DNA of 64,000 nt from Pelodera strongyloides (lineage: Eukaryota > Nematoda > Chromadorea > Rhabditida > Rhabditidae): positions 78,615-142,614 of the forward strand of contig JAANDG010000378.1 in assembly GCA_036852015.1 (NCBI GenBank), in the 5' to 3' direction. Each line of letters starts with the position of its first letter. The stretch's first letter is position 1. The notes under the pieces were generated by a model, which worked only from the letters and a program-made list of their open reading frames with translations, did no database searches and was not told the origin of the DNA. Made by a program: the position numbers and the translations under genes. This document shows, piece after piece, positions 26,607-37,144 of the stretch.

Positions 26607-29600
26607 ACACTCGCATAGAGTTGAAAAATATGCAAAAGTATATATGAAGAGTGGAGCAACGTATTCTATATACCGAATAACCGAATGTAAGTTCAGGCGA
26701 CAAGATGTGAAACAGTCATCACTCATAATAATTAGCTTCTCTACGCAAACTGATTTTCGACTATGTTCGAGCAACGAATCAAGCAAATGACTACGACAGT
26801 CACAGAGCGTGGAACAAACAACCGTTGCCACCTCTCCCTTTAGTCCCATTCAACGCAGCTGAGTAAACTAACGAGACAAAATAGAACAATAACAGAAGTA
26901 AGAGTATCCCAATCCCACGCAGCCGGTCCATTTCACAATATAATATATCTACATATGTGTTCATCATAAATAATTCTCCGAATCGTACGTACGGTAATAA
27001 AAAAAACTACGCCCATCCCCAACCTCAACAAATCAAAGGGTAGATGTTGAAAAACGACCAGTCATCAACAATTAACAGCCACGCCAGGGTATAAAACCCA
27101 CATGTAAACGAAAAAAATTAAACATAACATAACCGACCAACCTAGTCCCAAATACCGTGGGCGCAGAGTAGGCCGTGTTGACTTCAGACGCAGTGAAAAA
27201 CTCATGCTCAACAGCACAACGAATAAATATTCTCGTTTACAGAACGGTGCTTGATAGTCTAGCACCTAGCAGTCTAGCTTACAATGGAATAACTGAATAT
27301 CTCACAACATGCCGCTATTCGCTAATCAGCCCGTCAGGTGTAAATAATAAAATTATAGTTATAGCAGCACCAGTGGGACCAGAACACAAATGGGAGAGGT
27401 AACAATGCTCTAGTTGTTCCTGTTCTATTGTTTAACAGAGATTAGGTGGGCGATTAGCGAATCGTTTAGGCGGTAAGCAACTGAGCCGGGTAGCCGGGCG
27501 GGAGACAGCGAGGGCGCGGGTGACAGCGCCGCACACACAACAACCACAACAAACAGACAGACGTGGGGCTGGGCTGGGGAGCGAGAGGGTAGGTTAAGTC
27601 CCAGGACTGGGAAGGACAACCCGCTAGTAGGGTGAGAAGTCAGAAGTGATCAGATACAAGAAGGAAGGGGAATCGAGACTCAATATATATTGAATTAAGC
27701 TACTCACACAAGCACAAGAGGTAATATGTCGCTCATACAACATTTAGAAAAAAAGAAAGGAAACGGAATGGGATGAATATGTGTCCAAATAAATAAATAA
27801 CATCCAATACTAATTACAAAAAATAATTAAATCTAGAGGGCGGCATATCAGTACACTCTGCTGATTAAAGCTTCAGCGCATACATATAAAACAAACCTGA
27901 GGTCATATTCACCACCCCTATTCCCTCGGGGAAATATTCCCTGGTGACAGAAAATAGCATTCTAATGTGAAAGACACAGAGAAAAAGACGGGGAATTCCC
28001 CATGGGGAATTGAGAGTGGTGAATGTGGCCTCAGACTTCAGAATTGTAAAAAAATTAATTATTCACAAGCGAACCAACCTTGATTATCCGTCCCATCATC
28101 TGTTTTCACCAAAGCCGCCGGCAGAAGCCATGGCAGAAGTAAAGCAAGAAGACGTTCGCTCTTCGGCCGATGCTCCACTTCCCACGGAGGACAGCCCGGG
28201 TTGGCTGCAATAGCATATTGTGGTGAAAGGTGATAATTGTTCGCTAGAATTCAAATGTCAAAATACAATGAGAAAAAAACAAGGTTAGCACTAATCACTG
28301 GTAGAAAATTCCCTGTCTGTAAATAGAAAATTTAAATCTGCGTTGGTCTCGTGTCTAGAACAAGTCTTTGATTTCAGCCGCTGAAGCTAGACATTTCATT
28401 TATAATCACCTCCCATGGAATCAACTCAACCTTTGTGGACACCCCTATAGTTGATTTTAATACTAAAGCCAAAGTAGTTGCGACCGCCGCTTGCTCCTTT
28501 CAACCGACAAGCAAAAATGCCTGCGTTGCGTGAGGTGAGACACTAACTCTTACAAATCCTGCGCCACGGCCTCCCTGGAGCACAGATAATCTATAACCTC
28601 TCCACACGTTCACGAAAAAAGCCTACCTTTCAAAGCGTGCGCAACTAATTGAGAGGGTGTCGGTCTAGACATCGAACTCGTTGAGTCCACAGCAGTATCT
28701 GGAGGAAATCTAATGAAACACAAACTGAGAAACAATACGAACAAAACAAAATTATAGCTAAAATCAGATAGCTTCGATCTAGAATCTAGAAGGGCTTCAC
28801 AATCAATGAACCAATCCAATAATACCATACGCAATTCAACTTCAATACAAAATACAATATCGAACTACTATCATATAAAGAGGTGACTAGTTTTATTATA
28901 TTAAGCTATCAACAACAGCTTGTAAAATCGGTAGTCCAACTGGCCCAATGAAGCCAATAAACTGGACAAAGTCAATAGATCACAAACTCAATAAAGGCGC
29001 AATAACACAGTAAATGTTTAAAATTCCACCTGGAACCGCAGAAATAGTAGCTTCCGACGACTGAATGGTTGGTAATGCTGGGGCAACAGCCTCTTGCACA
29101 GGAACACCATTCTTTGATGAACGATCTGAATAAATATCAAATAAGAAAATTTAGATACCCTTACCCTTACCCTTACCACATACACTATTGATATCATTAT
29201 CATACAGTACATCACAAAACAAAGTAATTACCATAAACAACTTACCAGAACTACGTAGTTTTTGCTTCTTATCAACCGAGACACCTCCACTAGTACGGCC
29301 ACTCGTAGTGCTGCTGAAAAACGTAAATAATAAACAAAAACTATTCTTCTTCGTATAACCTTGCTCATTTTCTCACAAGAACTCACGTATAAATACAATA
29401 CAGTACTACACTAAATGTAAGCAAATCCACGTCCCATTTGCCCATTACTCCCTTCTTCCGACTTCCAGATGTAAATCATCACAATCAAAAAATTGCGGAA
29501 GAAAAGCCCTTGTCTAAACGAAGTCCACTGCCTACCTAAACGAAGAAGAAAAGTCCTTACCTAAAAGAAGCCCTCCCCTCATGTGTCAGCGTTGCCTCCT

Positions 29601-32600
29601 TATCAATTTCTTGTGCAGTTGCCATCGATGTTCCAACGGTACTTGGTGATTTCTGAACTTACAAATAACTTGCTTTCATTTATTTTCCTCTCCTCGTCAA
29701 CGGGACATATCAGAAAGGAGAAACACTCTGGCTTGAAACTACCCAACCTCGGCCAAATGCAGGAACATGAAATGCGGATATACGCGGACGCGTGCTCCGA
29801 AAGCGCAGACGCATAAATAAAACGCAGACGGAAACGGAAATAAATCTTACCGCAGTTTCAGCTGTGACCGTCGACGGCGCTGGAACCAAGGTGCTTCTCC
29901 GCCTCTCTTCCATCATGCTCCACTTCTGAAGAAGCACGTCACGCTCCTTGAACTCGATCGAAACTCGGGGATCTCCTGAAATTCAGCCAAATTCGTCACA
30001 AATATAATTCACTTAAAGCGGAATAAACCATACTTCCCGTTCGGTCTTTCTGGCACAAGACAGAACTCTAAACTACACAAAACACGCGTAGCTTCGTATT
30101 TAATGGTCAAATAATTTAGAATTGATAACGGCCGCATAGGCTCAGTACATCAAGCTCACAGCCCACTCAAAGAATAGTGCAGCTACCAAAAGACCACCCG
30201 CGCACTCACGCCACCCACCATAAAATACGTCCACCATTCGTTGCAATGCCCACGCAGATAGGAAGAAGCAATAGGGCACAACCTGCGTTGAGTAGGCAAC
30301 TGCGTCGGCAGAAGGTGGAGAGATGTTAACTAAACATTTACATTAATAACTACAGAATAATTATGAATATTACGCCCTTCCTACAGTTAGCGTTGTCTTA
30401 TGGAACACAAGCACCTCTGCGCTCGCACAAACTGCATATACATACGATACACCGCTACAACCGGAATTACATATTTACATTCTTTATTAGATGATACGCA
30501 GTGCTTTGGCCTTTCTCACGTTTTAAGCGAAACACCGGCCGGTTTTTGAAACGCATCGTGGACAACTGAATTCTTACGTATTTATGCTAATTTGCTCGAA
30601 CTTACCCCAATTTTTGTATTCTACTTTATGTTCCTTTGCATGCGCTGCATAAGAATGCTTCAAAAAACGGCCGGTATTTCGCATTAACGACTATACAATT
30701 TTTTCAGATACGCAATTACACTCGACAATTGCAAAAAAGCAATTACTAACAAATCACTAACCCGTATTCTTATTCTTCGATGGATCGTGATCGAGAATCT
30801 GATGTGGTGGTCCAATCAGTGATATAATATGCATCCACGAGGTGAACAACAAAGGGGGACCCTCTTCCTCTCCATCACTAGGCAGAGCGGAAAGTGCACG
30901 CACACTTTCGTCACCTAAAGATAATTGTGATTGTGATTAATTGATGAAAAGTAAAATTAATCCTTGGGAGCGTACTACATAGCTCTTACGGTATCAAAAA
31001 CCCAGAGCCATGAATATTCGCGATCTATCACCACTCAGAGTAATATTCGCACAAAATACCAGACCACAATCACAAAAAAAAGGTAAAATAAGAAAACTCA
31101 CTGATAGAGATATTGCAATACTGGTTTCCATACATACTGTTGACAACGAGCACCGATAGCGAGAGCAATTTACGAGCCCAAGACTCCATGAACGGAACCT
31201 AAATGACACAACTTTACTAAGAATAAAAGGAGGTGTATGAAAAGTGGGTCACTTAAGTACGAAACATTTTTAAAGGATCGCAGTCACTACAAAATCGTCG
31301 TTTTTCTTCGAGTTTACTTGTATTTAGTAAAGAATGGAGACAAATACTTTACCAAAACCGAATAATTTGAATTCCAACTCAGGGGGCGAACAAGTAGAAA
31401 AGTAGTTATACTTAGCTACCGCGGGATTATGAAACGTGTAGTGATATGCCTGCAGACCCTTGCAATATATGTAAAGATATAATATGCAGATATTTGCCGA
31501 AATAATTTGCATACTCCCGATCGGGAAGCAGCTGTATGAACACGTTTCGTGATCCTGCGGTAGTTAAGTAGAACTACATTTCTACTTGTTCACCCCTGAG
31601 TTGGAATTCAAATTATTCGTTTTTGGTAAAGTATTTGTCTCTATTCTTTACTAAATGCAAGTAAACTCGAAGAAAAACGACGATTTTGTAGTGACTGCGA
31701 TCCTTTAACTGAGGCCGTATTCACCAACACACAGGACAGTGAGCCCTCCCTGGCCTCCCCAATGAGCTAAAGAGCGCGTTCAGAGTGCGACAGCAGAAAA
31801 TTCAGAGCGCGCTCGTGAGCCTAGGGAAGGCTCCCTTTGTGTTGGTGAATACGGTCTCAGATTCAACAAATTCAACTTACTCCGGTGGACAAGCAATCAT
31901 GGGGCACGGGGTACGGGGTAAATCAGAACATGCTGACGAGTATGAGCATCAATCTTAAACTAAAGCACTAACCTAAGAAGAAAGGCTTAGGCTTAGGTCT
32001 AAAAATACGGTCAACTCACATGATGTCTCCATCGATGTGCAAGTACAGAAAGTGTTTTCCAATACGAAGGAGACGGGACTTGCTCCAGGACCACAGCCTT
32101 CAGCCACAGATCCATCAGGACGTCGACAACCCGACTGCCGGCACGCCAACCAATATCTTCTGCAAAACGACAATTATTACAATAACCAGCCGGATGCAGA
32201 GCCCGATAGGCCTTCGGTCGATTGCTTCTCTGTGTTTCCAAGGCGTTATAGCGCAGCATGCAGAGCGCTCGACTCTAAAGCGACAGGTCGAGGGTTCGAA
32301 CCCCGCACGAGGCAATGATTTTTGTATGTTTCATTCCCACTGTGTATTGCCGAAAGTGAAAAGGCTTCGTTTCCGACAGTGACAAAAAATCTTTCTCCTT
32401 TGTATAATAAGATATTTCTTTTTAGTTTGTTGGCCAATTGTAAATATGCTGTATTGTAAAGATGAAGCTTACTTTTTTGACAGTTTACATGCTGGACGTA
32501 AACGTATGTACTGGGCACTCGCATGTATTATGTGCAACGAAAAACAATAAACAAATAAACCTGGTAGAGACGATTCCGATACCAGTAGATCAGAACAATT

Positions 32601-34762
32601 GAGCAAAAATGTCAAACAGCGCGCCCACACCTATAAACACAAGTGATTAACTTTCTATTCTATTGTGATTAACGTACAATACGCGGAGCTCACTCCTTTA
32701 CTGTATGTGATACGGTTAACACTGAAAATTACTTTAGAGTAGTATTGCACCTTCTTTGGGAAATTTGCATATGATAAGCATATGCTATATATCCTATGTA
32801 AATTTGGTGCCGGAAGCTTCGGATGGGCACGGAAAATTTGCATAGGATACATAGGATTTGCGTATCATATGCAAATTTAGCAAAGTAGGTACAATACTGC
32901 TTTAAAACAAAGAATACACAAAATGGATAAAGACAAGATGAACATCCAACAAACCTCATCTTGATACTTTCTACTGGCAAAAGCAGTGATCGCGCACACG
33001 GTTTCCAATATAGAATCAATTTGGGCTGCTTGTCGACTCACCTGAAACAACAACAAAATGCCTACAATATTCTTTCATTGACTTGATGAAAAAGGACATC
33101 TCACAATCTCAATTTATTTTATTTCTTACAGTAACTGTGTTGTGCATCAGTTTACATCATTTGTTGGTCGCGAATTGGTTGTGAATTGTTAATTTTTATC
33201 CTTATACCTTATACAATACACGTACCAGCAGTCATCAATTATTATTAAAAATATAAATGAAGAAAGAACATACCACCAAAGGCTTTCGTGCATCATTTAC
33301 TACCCTCCGTACAAAAACAGCACGTAGCGAATCGACAATCGTTCTAAAATATAAAAATAATATTAGCAAGTGCTATAAGTATACTTCCCAGTCAACACAC
33401 AGATAAAAAAAGGTAAATAAAACAATAAAGGTATGATATGAGATTATAGGTTCCAAATAATACAAGGGAGAAGGGCCTCTACGGCCGCCCTTAGCCAAAT
33501 TTCATAAATTTTACGTATTTAGCGTTTAATAACAGGCAAAAAAGCTTTTCGTGAATTTAGAATTTGTTCCCCTGAGGCCATATTCACCACTCAATTCCCC
33601 ATAGGGAATTCCCCATCATTTTCTCTGCGAACCTCACATGAGAATGCTATTTTCTGTCCCCAGGGAATATTTCCCCGGGGGAATGGGAGTAGGTGAATAT
33701 GGCCTCTGAACGGTTTTAAGCTGTTCTTATCGGCGAATAATTTCCCAGCACAATAATAGGCACCACTCACTCAATAAATTAAGCTCGCCGCTCACCTAAA
33801 GTACTTTTCCGGAGTGTCAAGCAGTGGCGCAGGAATTGCTGAATCTGGTGTATCGGTCAGTGCCCGCAACCAGTGAGTATAAACTCTCACTGCACGCTCC
33901 ACGGAGCCAAATTCGCGTTCGGGAACGAATGGTAAACTGAGAGCGTGGTTGATCACCTTAAAACAAAACAAATTAACGGTTTAATCATAGATCAGTTTCA
34001 GATTCCGCCGTTAAAACAAAGTACAAGGTCAAAGAAGACAGATGAGGGTTTCAGCACGTAGTTACACTTTTCAGCCGAAACGACAGTGGCCTTAACAAAG
34101 CCGATACAAAAGCTTTGGCAGCCAAAGATTTCAATAAAACTATAAGATCAAAAATTGCCAACCTGTATGCACCATCTCAAGTGTTCCTCGGTGATTATCC
34201 GCAGTGGTTGTCCACTGTTATCACATAGTTCGCGGAGAATAGAATGCGCGACCGATTCGGCGGTATTTCTGCAAAACAAATATGATGTGGTGTCACAGGC
34301 CACGAACGCATTTTAAATCTCCAAAAATAAAGCTCTTTGGCAGGCAATCTTTTAGGAACTGCAACTGCTTAATTCTATTATATATGCAAATGTAGTGCGC
34401 TTGCTCACTTCTGTGCCTTTCAAGTAAAGTACGGAACGTAATTCCAAAAAAAATACATGGAAGTAGGTAGAGGTAAGCATAAAAAGGAAATGGGGTTTCC
34501 AAGTATCCCAAAAATTCGGTGTGATTCTGTCAATACTATCGTATTTCTGCACGAAACTTGCATAAATAATATGAAAAATTAAAAAATATATTGTCGTGTA
34601 GTTCCAAGGTACGGTAAGTTTTCAGCATACTTGGAAGCCCCATAAAGGATGCATGACTAAATAAAGAAAAAAAAACTCACTTGGTGAATAAATCTAAGAC
34701 TCCCGTCTGTAATTCGGAAAACTCGATGCTTGGCCAATCTTCATATTGGTACATCTCATCTG
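5571..34762 (-). CDS. RALGAPB: RalGAP complex subunit beta (RALGAPB orthologue), about 44 exons
   Basis: Non-catalytic partner of RalGAP alpha, the GTPase-activating complex for RalA/RalB. Exons (minus): 34681-34754, 34163-34268, 33796-33956, 33274-33343, 32955-33041, 32561-32630, 32020-32159, 31102-31198, 30762-30914, 30385-30416, 30210-30282, 29851-29975, 29561-29652, 29246-29313, 29030-29125, 28627-28698, 28079-28204, 21195-21293, 20394-20617, 20017-20153, 19582-19685, 19140-19268, 18782-18898, 18310-18462, 16855-16958, 16568-16693, 16149-16235, 15876-15944, 15677-15830, 15294-15398, 14968-15012 (donor unsure), 14655-14760, 14197-14343, 13829-13933, 13437-13560, 12999-13122, 12350-12483, 12083-12114, one of 9628-9699 or 9491-9610, 7321-7427, 7041-7130, 6520-6649, 6157-6273, 5571-5658. 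Phases agree throughout. Length is 1556-1572 residues against about 1494 in human. Matches to human include MYQYEDWPS at the N-terminus, PSYWKT...WRHH, ATLCRIVCSK, SKDLHS, HESWTGHA, VVWLERLEDLHHFP, GPLVDGVVV and the C-terminal RRQSIADFGRKY. An acceptor at 34763-34764 precedes the start. Confidence 0.93.
7578..7640. repeat. 63-bp repeat, second copy at 9159-9221
   Basis: The two copies appear identical by eye (ATTTTCATTTCGCTCGTACC...). Both lie in introns near the RALGAPB 3' end. The second copy directly follows the 274-bp duplicated segment at 8893-9166 and overlaps its last bases. Confidence 0.75.
8893..9166. repeat. 274-bp duplicated segment (copy 1)
   Basis: Begins GACACACTGGTAAACGCC and ends GCAAAACTAGACATTTTC. 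It recurs with equal length and no difference that I can see at 11602-11875. Both copies carry the same open frame (minus; MIMRELPRSH...), but no splice context or homology supports coding. Confidence 0.85.
9140..9265. repeat. Two hairpins at the edge of the duplicated segment
   Basis: TTTTTGCAAAACTAG near 9147 pairs with CTAGAGTTTTGCAAAA near 9197. A second perfect 14-bp stem, CTCCATAATTTTTG / CAAAAATTATGGAG, lies at about 9236-9265. These may mark the end of a mobile unit. Confidence 0.5.
9491..9699 (-). other. Two candidate alternative exons of RALGAPB
   Basis: Exon a (9628-9699; acceptor at 9700-9701; acidic, DFEQKADEMSSVSDYDDW) and exon b (9491-9610; acceptor at 9611-9612; DWMPTKQFIGF...) both start in the phase left by exon 12083-12114, and both can end in the phase needed by exon 7321-7427. 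Only 17 nt separate them, too little for an intron, so they cannot be joined to each other. Exon b needs donor GTAGCC and exon a donor GTTTTG; both donors are weak. Confidence 0.5.
10330..11600. repeat. Degenerate tandem array, unit about 160-200 bp
   Basis: Markers recur in order: GAATGTAG(T/C)CTT(A/C)CGAG... near 10863, 11041, 11201 and 11405, and A(A/G)CAGGACATCGTAGG near 10930, 11270, 11505 and 11555. The long minus-strand open frames across 10.8-11.6 kb come from this array. It lies in a RALGAPB intron and abuts the second copy of the 274-bp duplication. Confidence 0.65.
11602..11875. repeat. 274-bp duplicated segment (copy 2)
   Basis: Same segment as 8893-9166 and in the same orientation. 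The flanks differ on both sides. Confidence 0.85.
12840..12895. repeat. Diverged duplicate of a RALGAPB exon/donor edge
   Basis: CAATCACTTCTATCC...ATCCGACGAAAAT resembles the donor side of exon 12999-13122 (CAACTCACTTCTATCCGACGAGAAT), with weaker similarity on both sides. Confidence 0.4.
13204..13378. mobile_element. Inverted-repeat element with CTTTAACG... ends
   Basis: The left end ACTTTAACGCCGTATTGCACG and the right end ...CAAAGCATACCTCTTTAAAG form a loose inverted repeat related to MITE family A. Similar pieces lie near 4680-4780 and 22460-22500. Confidence 0.45.
14795..14838. repeat. Tandem AGTATACAGTATACTG repeat
   Basis: Three self-complementary units of GTATACAGTATACTGA in a RALGAPB intron, 35 nt upstream (minus strand) of exon 14655-14760. 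It is capable of forming hairpins. Confidence 0.8.
16401..16532. mobile_element. MITE family C, copy 2
   Basis: The termini match the family C inverted repeats, though the right one is diverged. It starts 35 nt inside the intron, just past the donor of RALGAPB exon 16568-16693 (minus sense). Confidence 0.75.
17226..18155. repeat. 43-bp satellite in a RALGAPB intron, about 22 copies
   Basis: The unit is about 43 bp: GGGAGGTGATTTAGACTAAT then TTGCATA(C/T)AATGCATTAGAGATA. Copies are near-identical apart from the C/T variant, one 3-nt-longer unit near 17503 and a disrupted unit at about 17625-17680. It lies between exons 18310-18462 and 16855-16958. The sequences flanking the array and one unit recur once at 38585-38700, which looks like an unexpanded form. 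Confidence 0.95.
22098..22214. repeat. GA-rich microsatellite
   Basis: (GA)n interrupted by GGG and AAA steps. The serine/leucine-rich minus-strand ORFs over it are artefacts. Confidence 0.95.
22908..23040. mobile_element. MITE family D, copy 2
   Basis: Ends are AGAGGCCATATTCACCACTC and GAGTGGTGAACATGCCTCA-like. In the large RALGAPB intron. Confidence 0.8.
23229..23407. mobile_element. MITE family A, copy 1
   Basis: Ends TAAAGCGAAATAC(A/C)GGCCGG ... CTTTCGCTTTAAAA, with internal GAAGCACATC / GATGCGTTTC arms. Diverged member of the TTAA-ended family A. Confidence 0.75.
24215..24801. mobile_element. GC-rich TIR element with GCGGCTAT repeats
   Basis: Left end GACGGCATGTTCGCGGCGGC is inverted at the right end ATAGCCGCCGCGAATATGCC. 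Inside are many GGCGGCTAT(C/T)CGGCG units and the palindrome GCGGCTATCAGATAGCCGC. Its base composition is far more GC-rich than the surroundings. No transposase. Confidence 0.7.
26562..26606. repeat. (GA)n microsatellite
   Basis: Uninterrupted GA run; the Glu-Arg ORF across it is an artefact. Confidence 0.97.
27898..28032. mobile_element. MITE family D, copy 3
   Basis: Complete copy ending 46 nt past the donor of RALGAPB exon 28079-28204, in the intron. Confidence 0.85.
30522..30687. mobile_element. MITE family A, copy 2
   Basis: TTAAGCGAAACACCGGCCGG ... CCGGTATTTCGCATTAA. In a RALGAPB intron. Confidence 0.85.
31270..31708. mobile_element. TIR element with about 150-bp arms and TTAA ends
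   Basis: Left arm TTAAAGGATCGCAGTCACTA... is repeated inverted at 31565-31708 (...AGTGACTGCGATCCTTTAA). A truncated relative lies at about 46805-46965. MITE C copy 3 follows directly at 31710. No ORF. Confidence 0.85.
31710..31860. mobile_element. MITE family C, copy 3
   Basis: Both termini are intact; the element is inserted against the end of the TIR element at 31270-31708. Confidence 0.88.
32248..32318 (+). repeat. tRNA-like sequence (probably SINE head or tRNA pseudogene)
   Basis: An A-box-like TAGCGCAGCATGCAGAGCG and a B-box GGTTCGAACCC are present. The expected 7-bp acceptor stem does not pair, so a working tRNA is unlikely. Confidence 0.55.
32732..32905. mobile_element. MITE family B, copy 1 (diverged)
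   Basis: Long near-perfect hairpin with arms containing AAATTTGCATATGATA / TATCATATGCAAATTT and ends ACTTTAGAGTAGTATTGCAC / GTACAATACTGCTTTAAA. Confidence 0.8.
33573..33707. mobile_element. MITE family D, copy 4
   Basis: Complete, in a RALGAPB intron. Ends are TGAGGCCATATTCACCAC and GGTGAATATGGCCTC. Confidence 0.88.
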
Positions 34763-36389
34763 CTGCAATTGTTTACAATTACATAAATTATATATTCAAT
34801 TATACAAGTTACAATTGAAATATTCAACTATACAAGTTAAAAATAATCAAATCGACATTGAGCTCAACTAAGCGCCTGACGTGACGATAAAGAATACGCA
34901 CAAGTAATAAATGGACTAATCAAGCAGGAAACCGACAACGCAACAAAAAAGGCAGAAAAGGAGTACAAAGAAAACATTATACCATTAAAGGCATTACTGT
35001 ACACACAGTCATCATCCGAAACCCATACAAACTATAAAGAATCATTGAAAATCAAAAAGTTACAAAAATATTGTCTAGTGTATTTCGTGCGCACCACGTA
35101 AAAGGGGTGAGCGGGGGTAAGGCGCGGTCGTCTCAGGGTCTACAGTGTTAGTCAGACCATGAGTGGGGAAGGGAGTGCGGGAAACAGAGAGAATGCGAAA
35201 GGAAATATCTTGGGGAAGGGAGTATTAAAAAAGTGAGAGAACCGGGAGGGGAAAACAACGCGATGCATAGGAAACGGAGAGAGTTAGGGAGCAAGTAGAC
35301 TATCCGTAGAGAAAGTCGAGCACACACAGCGGGAGCCCTTGTTTTAGGGCACATCAACACATCTCCTCTCACAGTGATCCGTCCGCCCTTCACAAAATAA
35401 CCACCGACTGGAGTTAAGGAGGAAGATCATATCTTATTTATGTTACGCATTCGCGCACTTTCGCATGCGAAAGTCTCATCCATGTTATCGTAGTTTTCCA
35501 CGAGGAGGAATTTTACTTACCGTAGGAAATTTACATGCATCTCCAGCGTTTTTTGCATACACCTAATGTAAAACTGCTCGAAAATGAAAAAGTGAACTTG
35601 AATGATACTTTCGCGGTGAAAGTTTAACATAAATACATGATACTTAAGTATTGAATTACTAGGCGTAAGGTCATTAATGCACAATTTGCTTATAGTACTA
35701 CATTGCCAGTCATCAGCATACTTACAAACCAAGTGCCCTACTGTCTGCAGTATGCGTGAACTCACCAATAAGCTAAACGTTATAATTCTACAGTAGCTCT
35801 TGGAGACCCGCGAAACTGCGTACATGCCACGAAAAAGGCAATTAGCTAATTAGGCTCATACGGTTAAAAAACCCCAACTTGACTATCAACGGAAGGTAAG
35901 TTAAAAAGAAACCAAAAGACATCAACAAAAATAAGCAATCTTGTAAAATCAATATGTGATTGATCTAAAGATGAATAACAGCAGTAGTCAAAATATACGA
36001 CACATACGAAAAGAACTAAACGATAGAACGGAAAAAAACCGAAATGCAAACAAAATACAAAAAAATAGTTGTAAAGATATATCAAACGTGTAGTTAAGAA
36101 CAAACACGAATTACAAAGCAGTATTCAACCATTAGCCTTCACAAATATTTATTAAACCAAGTATAAAAACGATAACACTCAAAGAACTTTGACAATGATA
36201 AGTTGCTGAATGATTTACAACTAACTGTCAAATTACATTAATTCTATAAAATTACTGAAAAACGAAACCGGAAAGTCAAATACTGTAGCGTGAAATTAAT
36301 TCTTTGATATAAAAAAAGCTATTCGAGAACTGGCACAGGAAACAAACATCATTACATGACCCGTTGTAACATATATAACTATTCGCATA

Positions 36390-36400
36390 TATATATAATA

Positions 36401-36453
<53 letters not shown>

Positions 36454-36470
36454 CATATATATATATCTAT
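36390..36470. repeat. AT microsatellite
   Basis: (TA)n, nearly uninterrupted. Confidence 0.97.
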
Positions 36471-36678
36471 TCGCTCGACAGGACTCAATAAAACTACGTA
36501 AGAATTTCACAAAGCTAAAATTTTATGTACGTAAGCAAATTTTCGGTTTCAATAAAAGAAAACAATGCTTATGTGGATCTCGGAAAGCATAGGATACAGG
36601 TACAGTAATCCTATGAAAAAAATATGCGATTCTTTCACACTAATTCAAAACTAACAAATAGCACTAACCAACTATGTG

Positions 36679-36853
36679 TTAAAGCGAAATGCTAGCCTCT
36701 TTGGAAAATTTGCATATAATAAGCAAATCCTATGTATCCTATGCTAATTTTGTACGATTGCCGTGGACGATCGTACAAAATTAGCATAGATAGGATACAT
36801 AGGATTTGCTTATCATATGCAAATTTTCCAAAGGGGCTAGCATTTCGCTTTAA
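36679..36853. mobile_element. MITE family B, copy 2
   Basis: TTAAAGCGAAATGCTAGCC... and its inverse. Both arms carry AAATTTGCATAT(G/A)ATAAGC and the centre is CGATTGCCGTGGACGATCG. Almost perfectly palindromic. Confidence 0.92.
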
Positions 36854-36904
36854 ATCAACTATGAGAAGCACCCATTTGACAGTGCTGAAGAAATATGATA
36901 GATC

Positions 36905-37110
36905 CTCGACGCGTAGCTCAAGTATGCGGTAATCCAATACGCGTAGTGTAAGTATACGTTAACCCCAATACGCGCAGCGTAAGTATACGGTACCTTAATA
37001 CGCGCAGCGTAAGTATACGGTAACTCTAATACGCGCAGCGTAAGTATGCGGTATACCAATACGCATAGCGTAAGTATACGGTAACCATAATACGCGCAGC
37101 GTAAGTATAC
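36905..37110. repeat. 33-bp minisatellite
   Basis: About six copies of AATACGCG(C/T)AG(C/T)GTAAGTATACGGTA with small changes. Confidence 0.9.
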
Positions 37111-37144
37111 GTCACATTCAAAACTAACGAATAGCACTAACCGA

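Larger units (their letters stand above)
21294..28078. other. Large RALGAPB intron packed with repeats
   Basis: 6.8 kb between exons 28079-28204 and 21195-21293. Contents: a poly-C run (about 21643-21661), GA-rich microsatellites (22098-22214, 25818-25833, 26100-26160, 26562-26606), MITE D copies at 22908-23040 and 27898-28032, MITE A at 23229-23407, and a TIR element at 24215-24801. No additional exon fits the reading phase, which is preserved by direct joining of the two flanking exons. Confidence 0.7.
34763..37144. other. Intergenic region between the unrecognised gene and RALGAPB
   Basis: 2.4 kb. It contains an AT microsatellite (36390-36470), MITE family B copy 2 (36679-36853) and a 33-bp minisatellite (36905-37110). 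A stretch reading CAAAACTAACAAATAGCACT at about 36645 is repeated with one change at about 37115, flanking the MITE and minisatellite. The RALGAPB promoter should lie near 34.8-35.5 kb; I see no clear motif. No further exon could be supported. Confidence 0.5.

Noticed and set aside
26530..26790. Glu-Arg repeat open frame
   Set aside because: Translation of a GA run.
32248..32318. Functional tRNA gene
   Set aside because: A and B boxes are present but the acceptor and T stems do not pair properly.
32011..32382. Overlapping open frames on both strands around 32.0-32.4 kb
   Set aside because: Only 32020-32159 (minus) is an exon, matching the PSYWKT...WRHH region of RALGAPB; the others are shadows or come from the tRNA-like repeat.
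36356..36592. Tyr/Ile repeat open frame
   Set aside because: Translation of the AT microsatellite.
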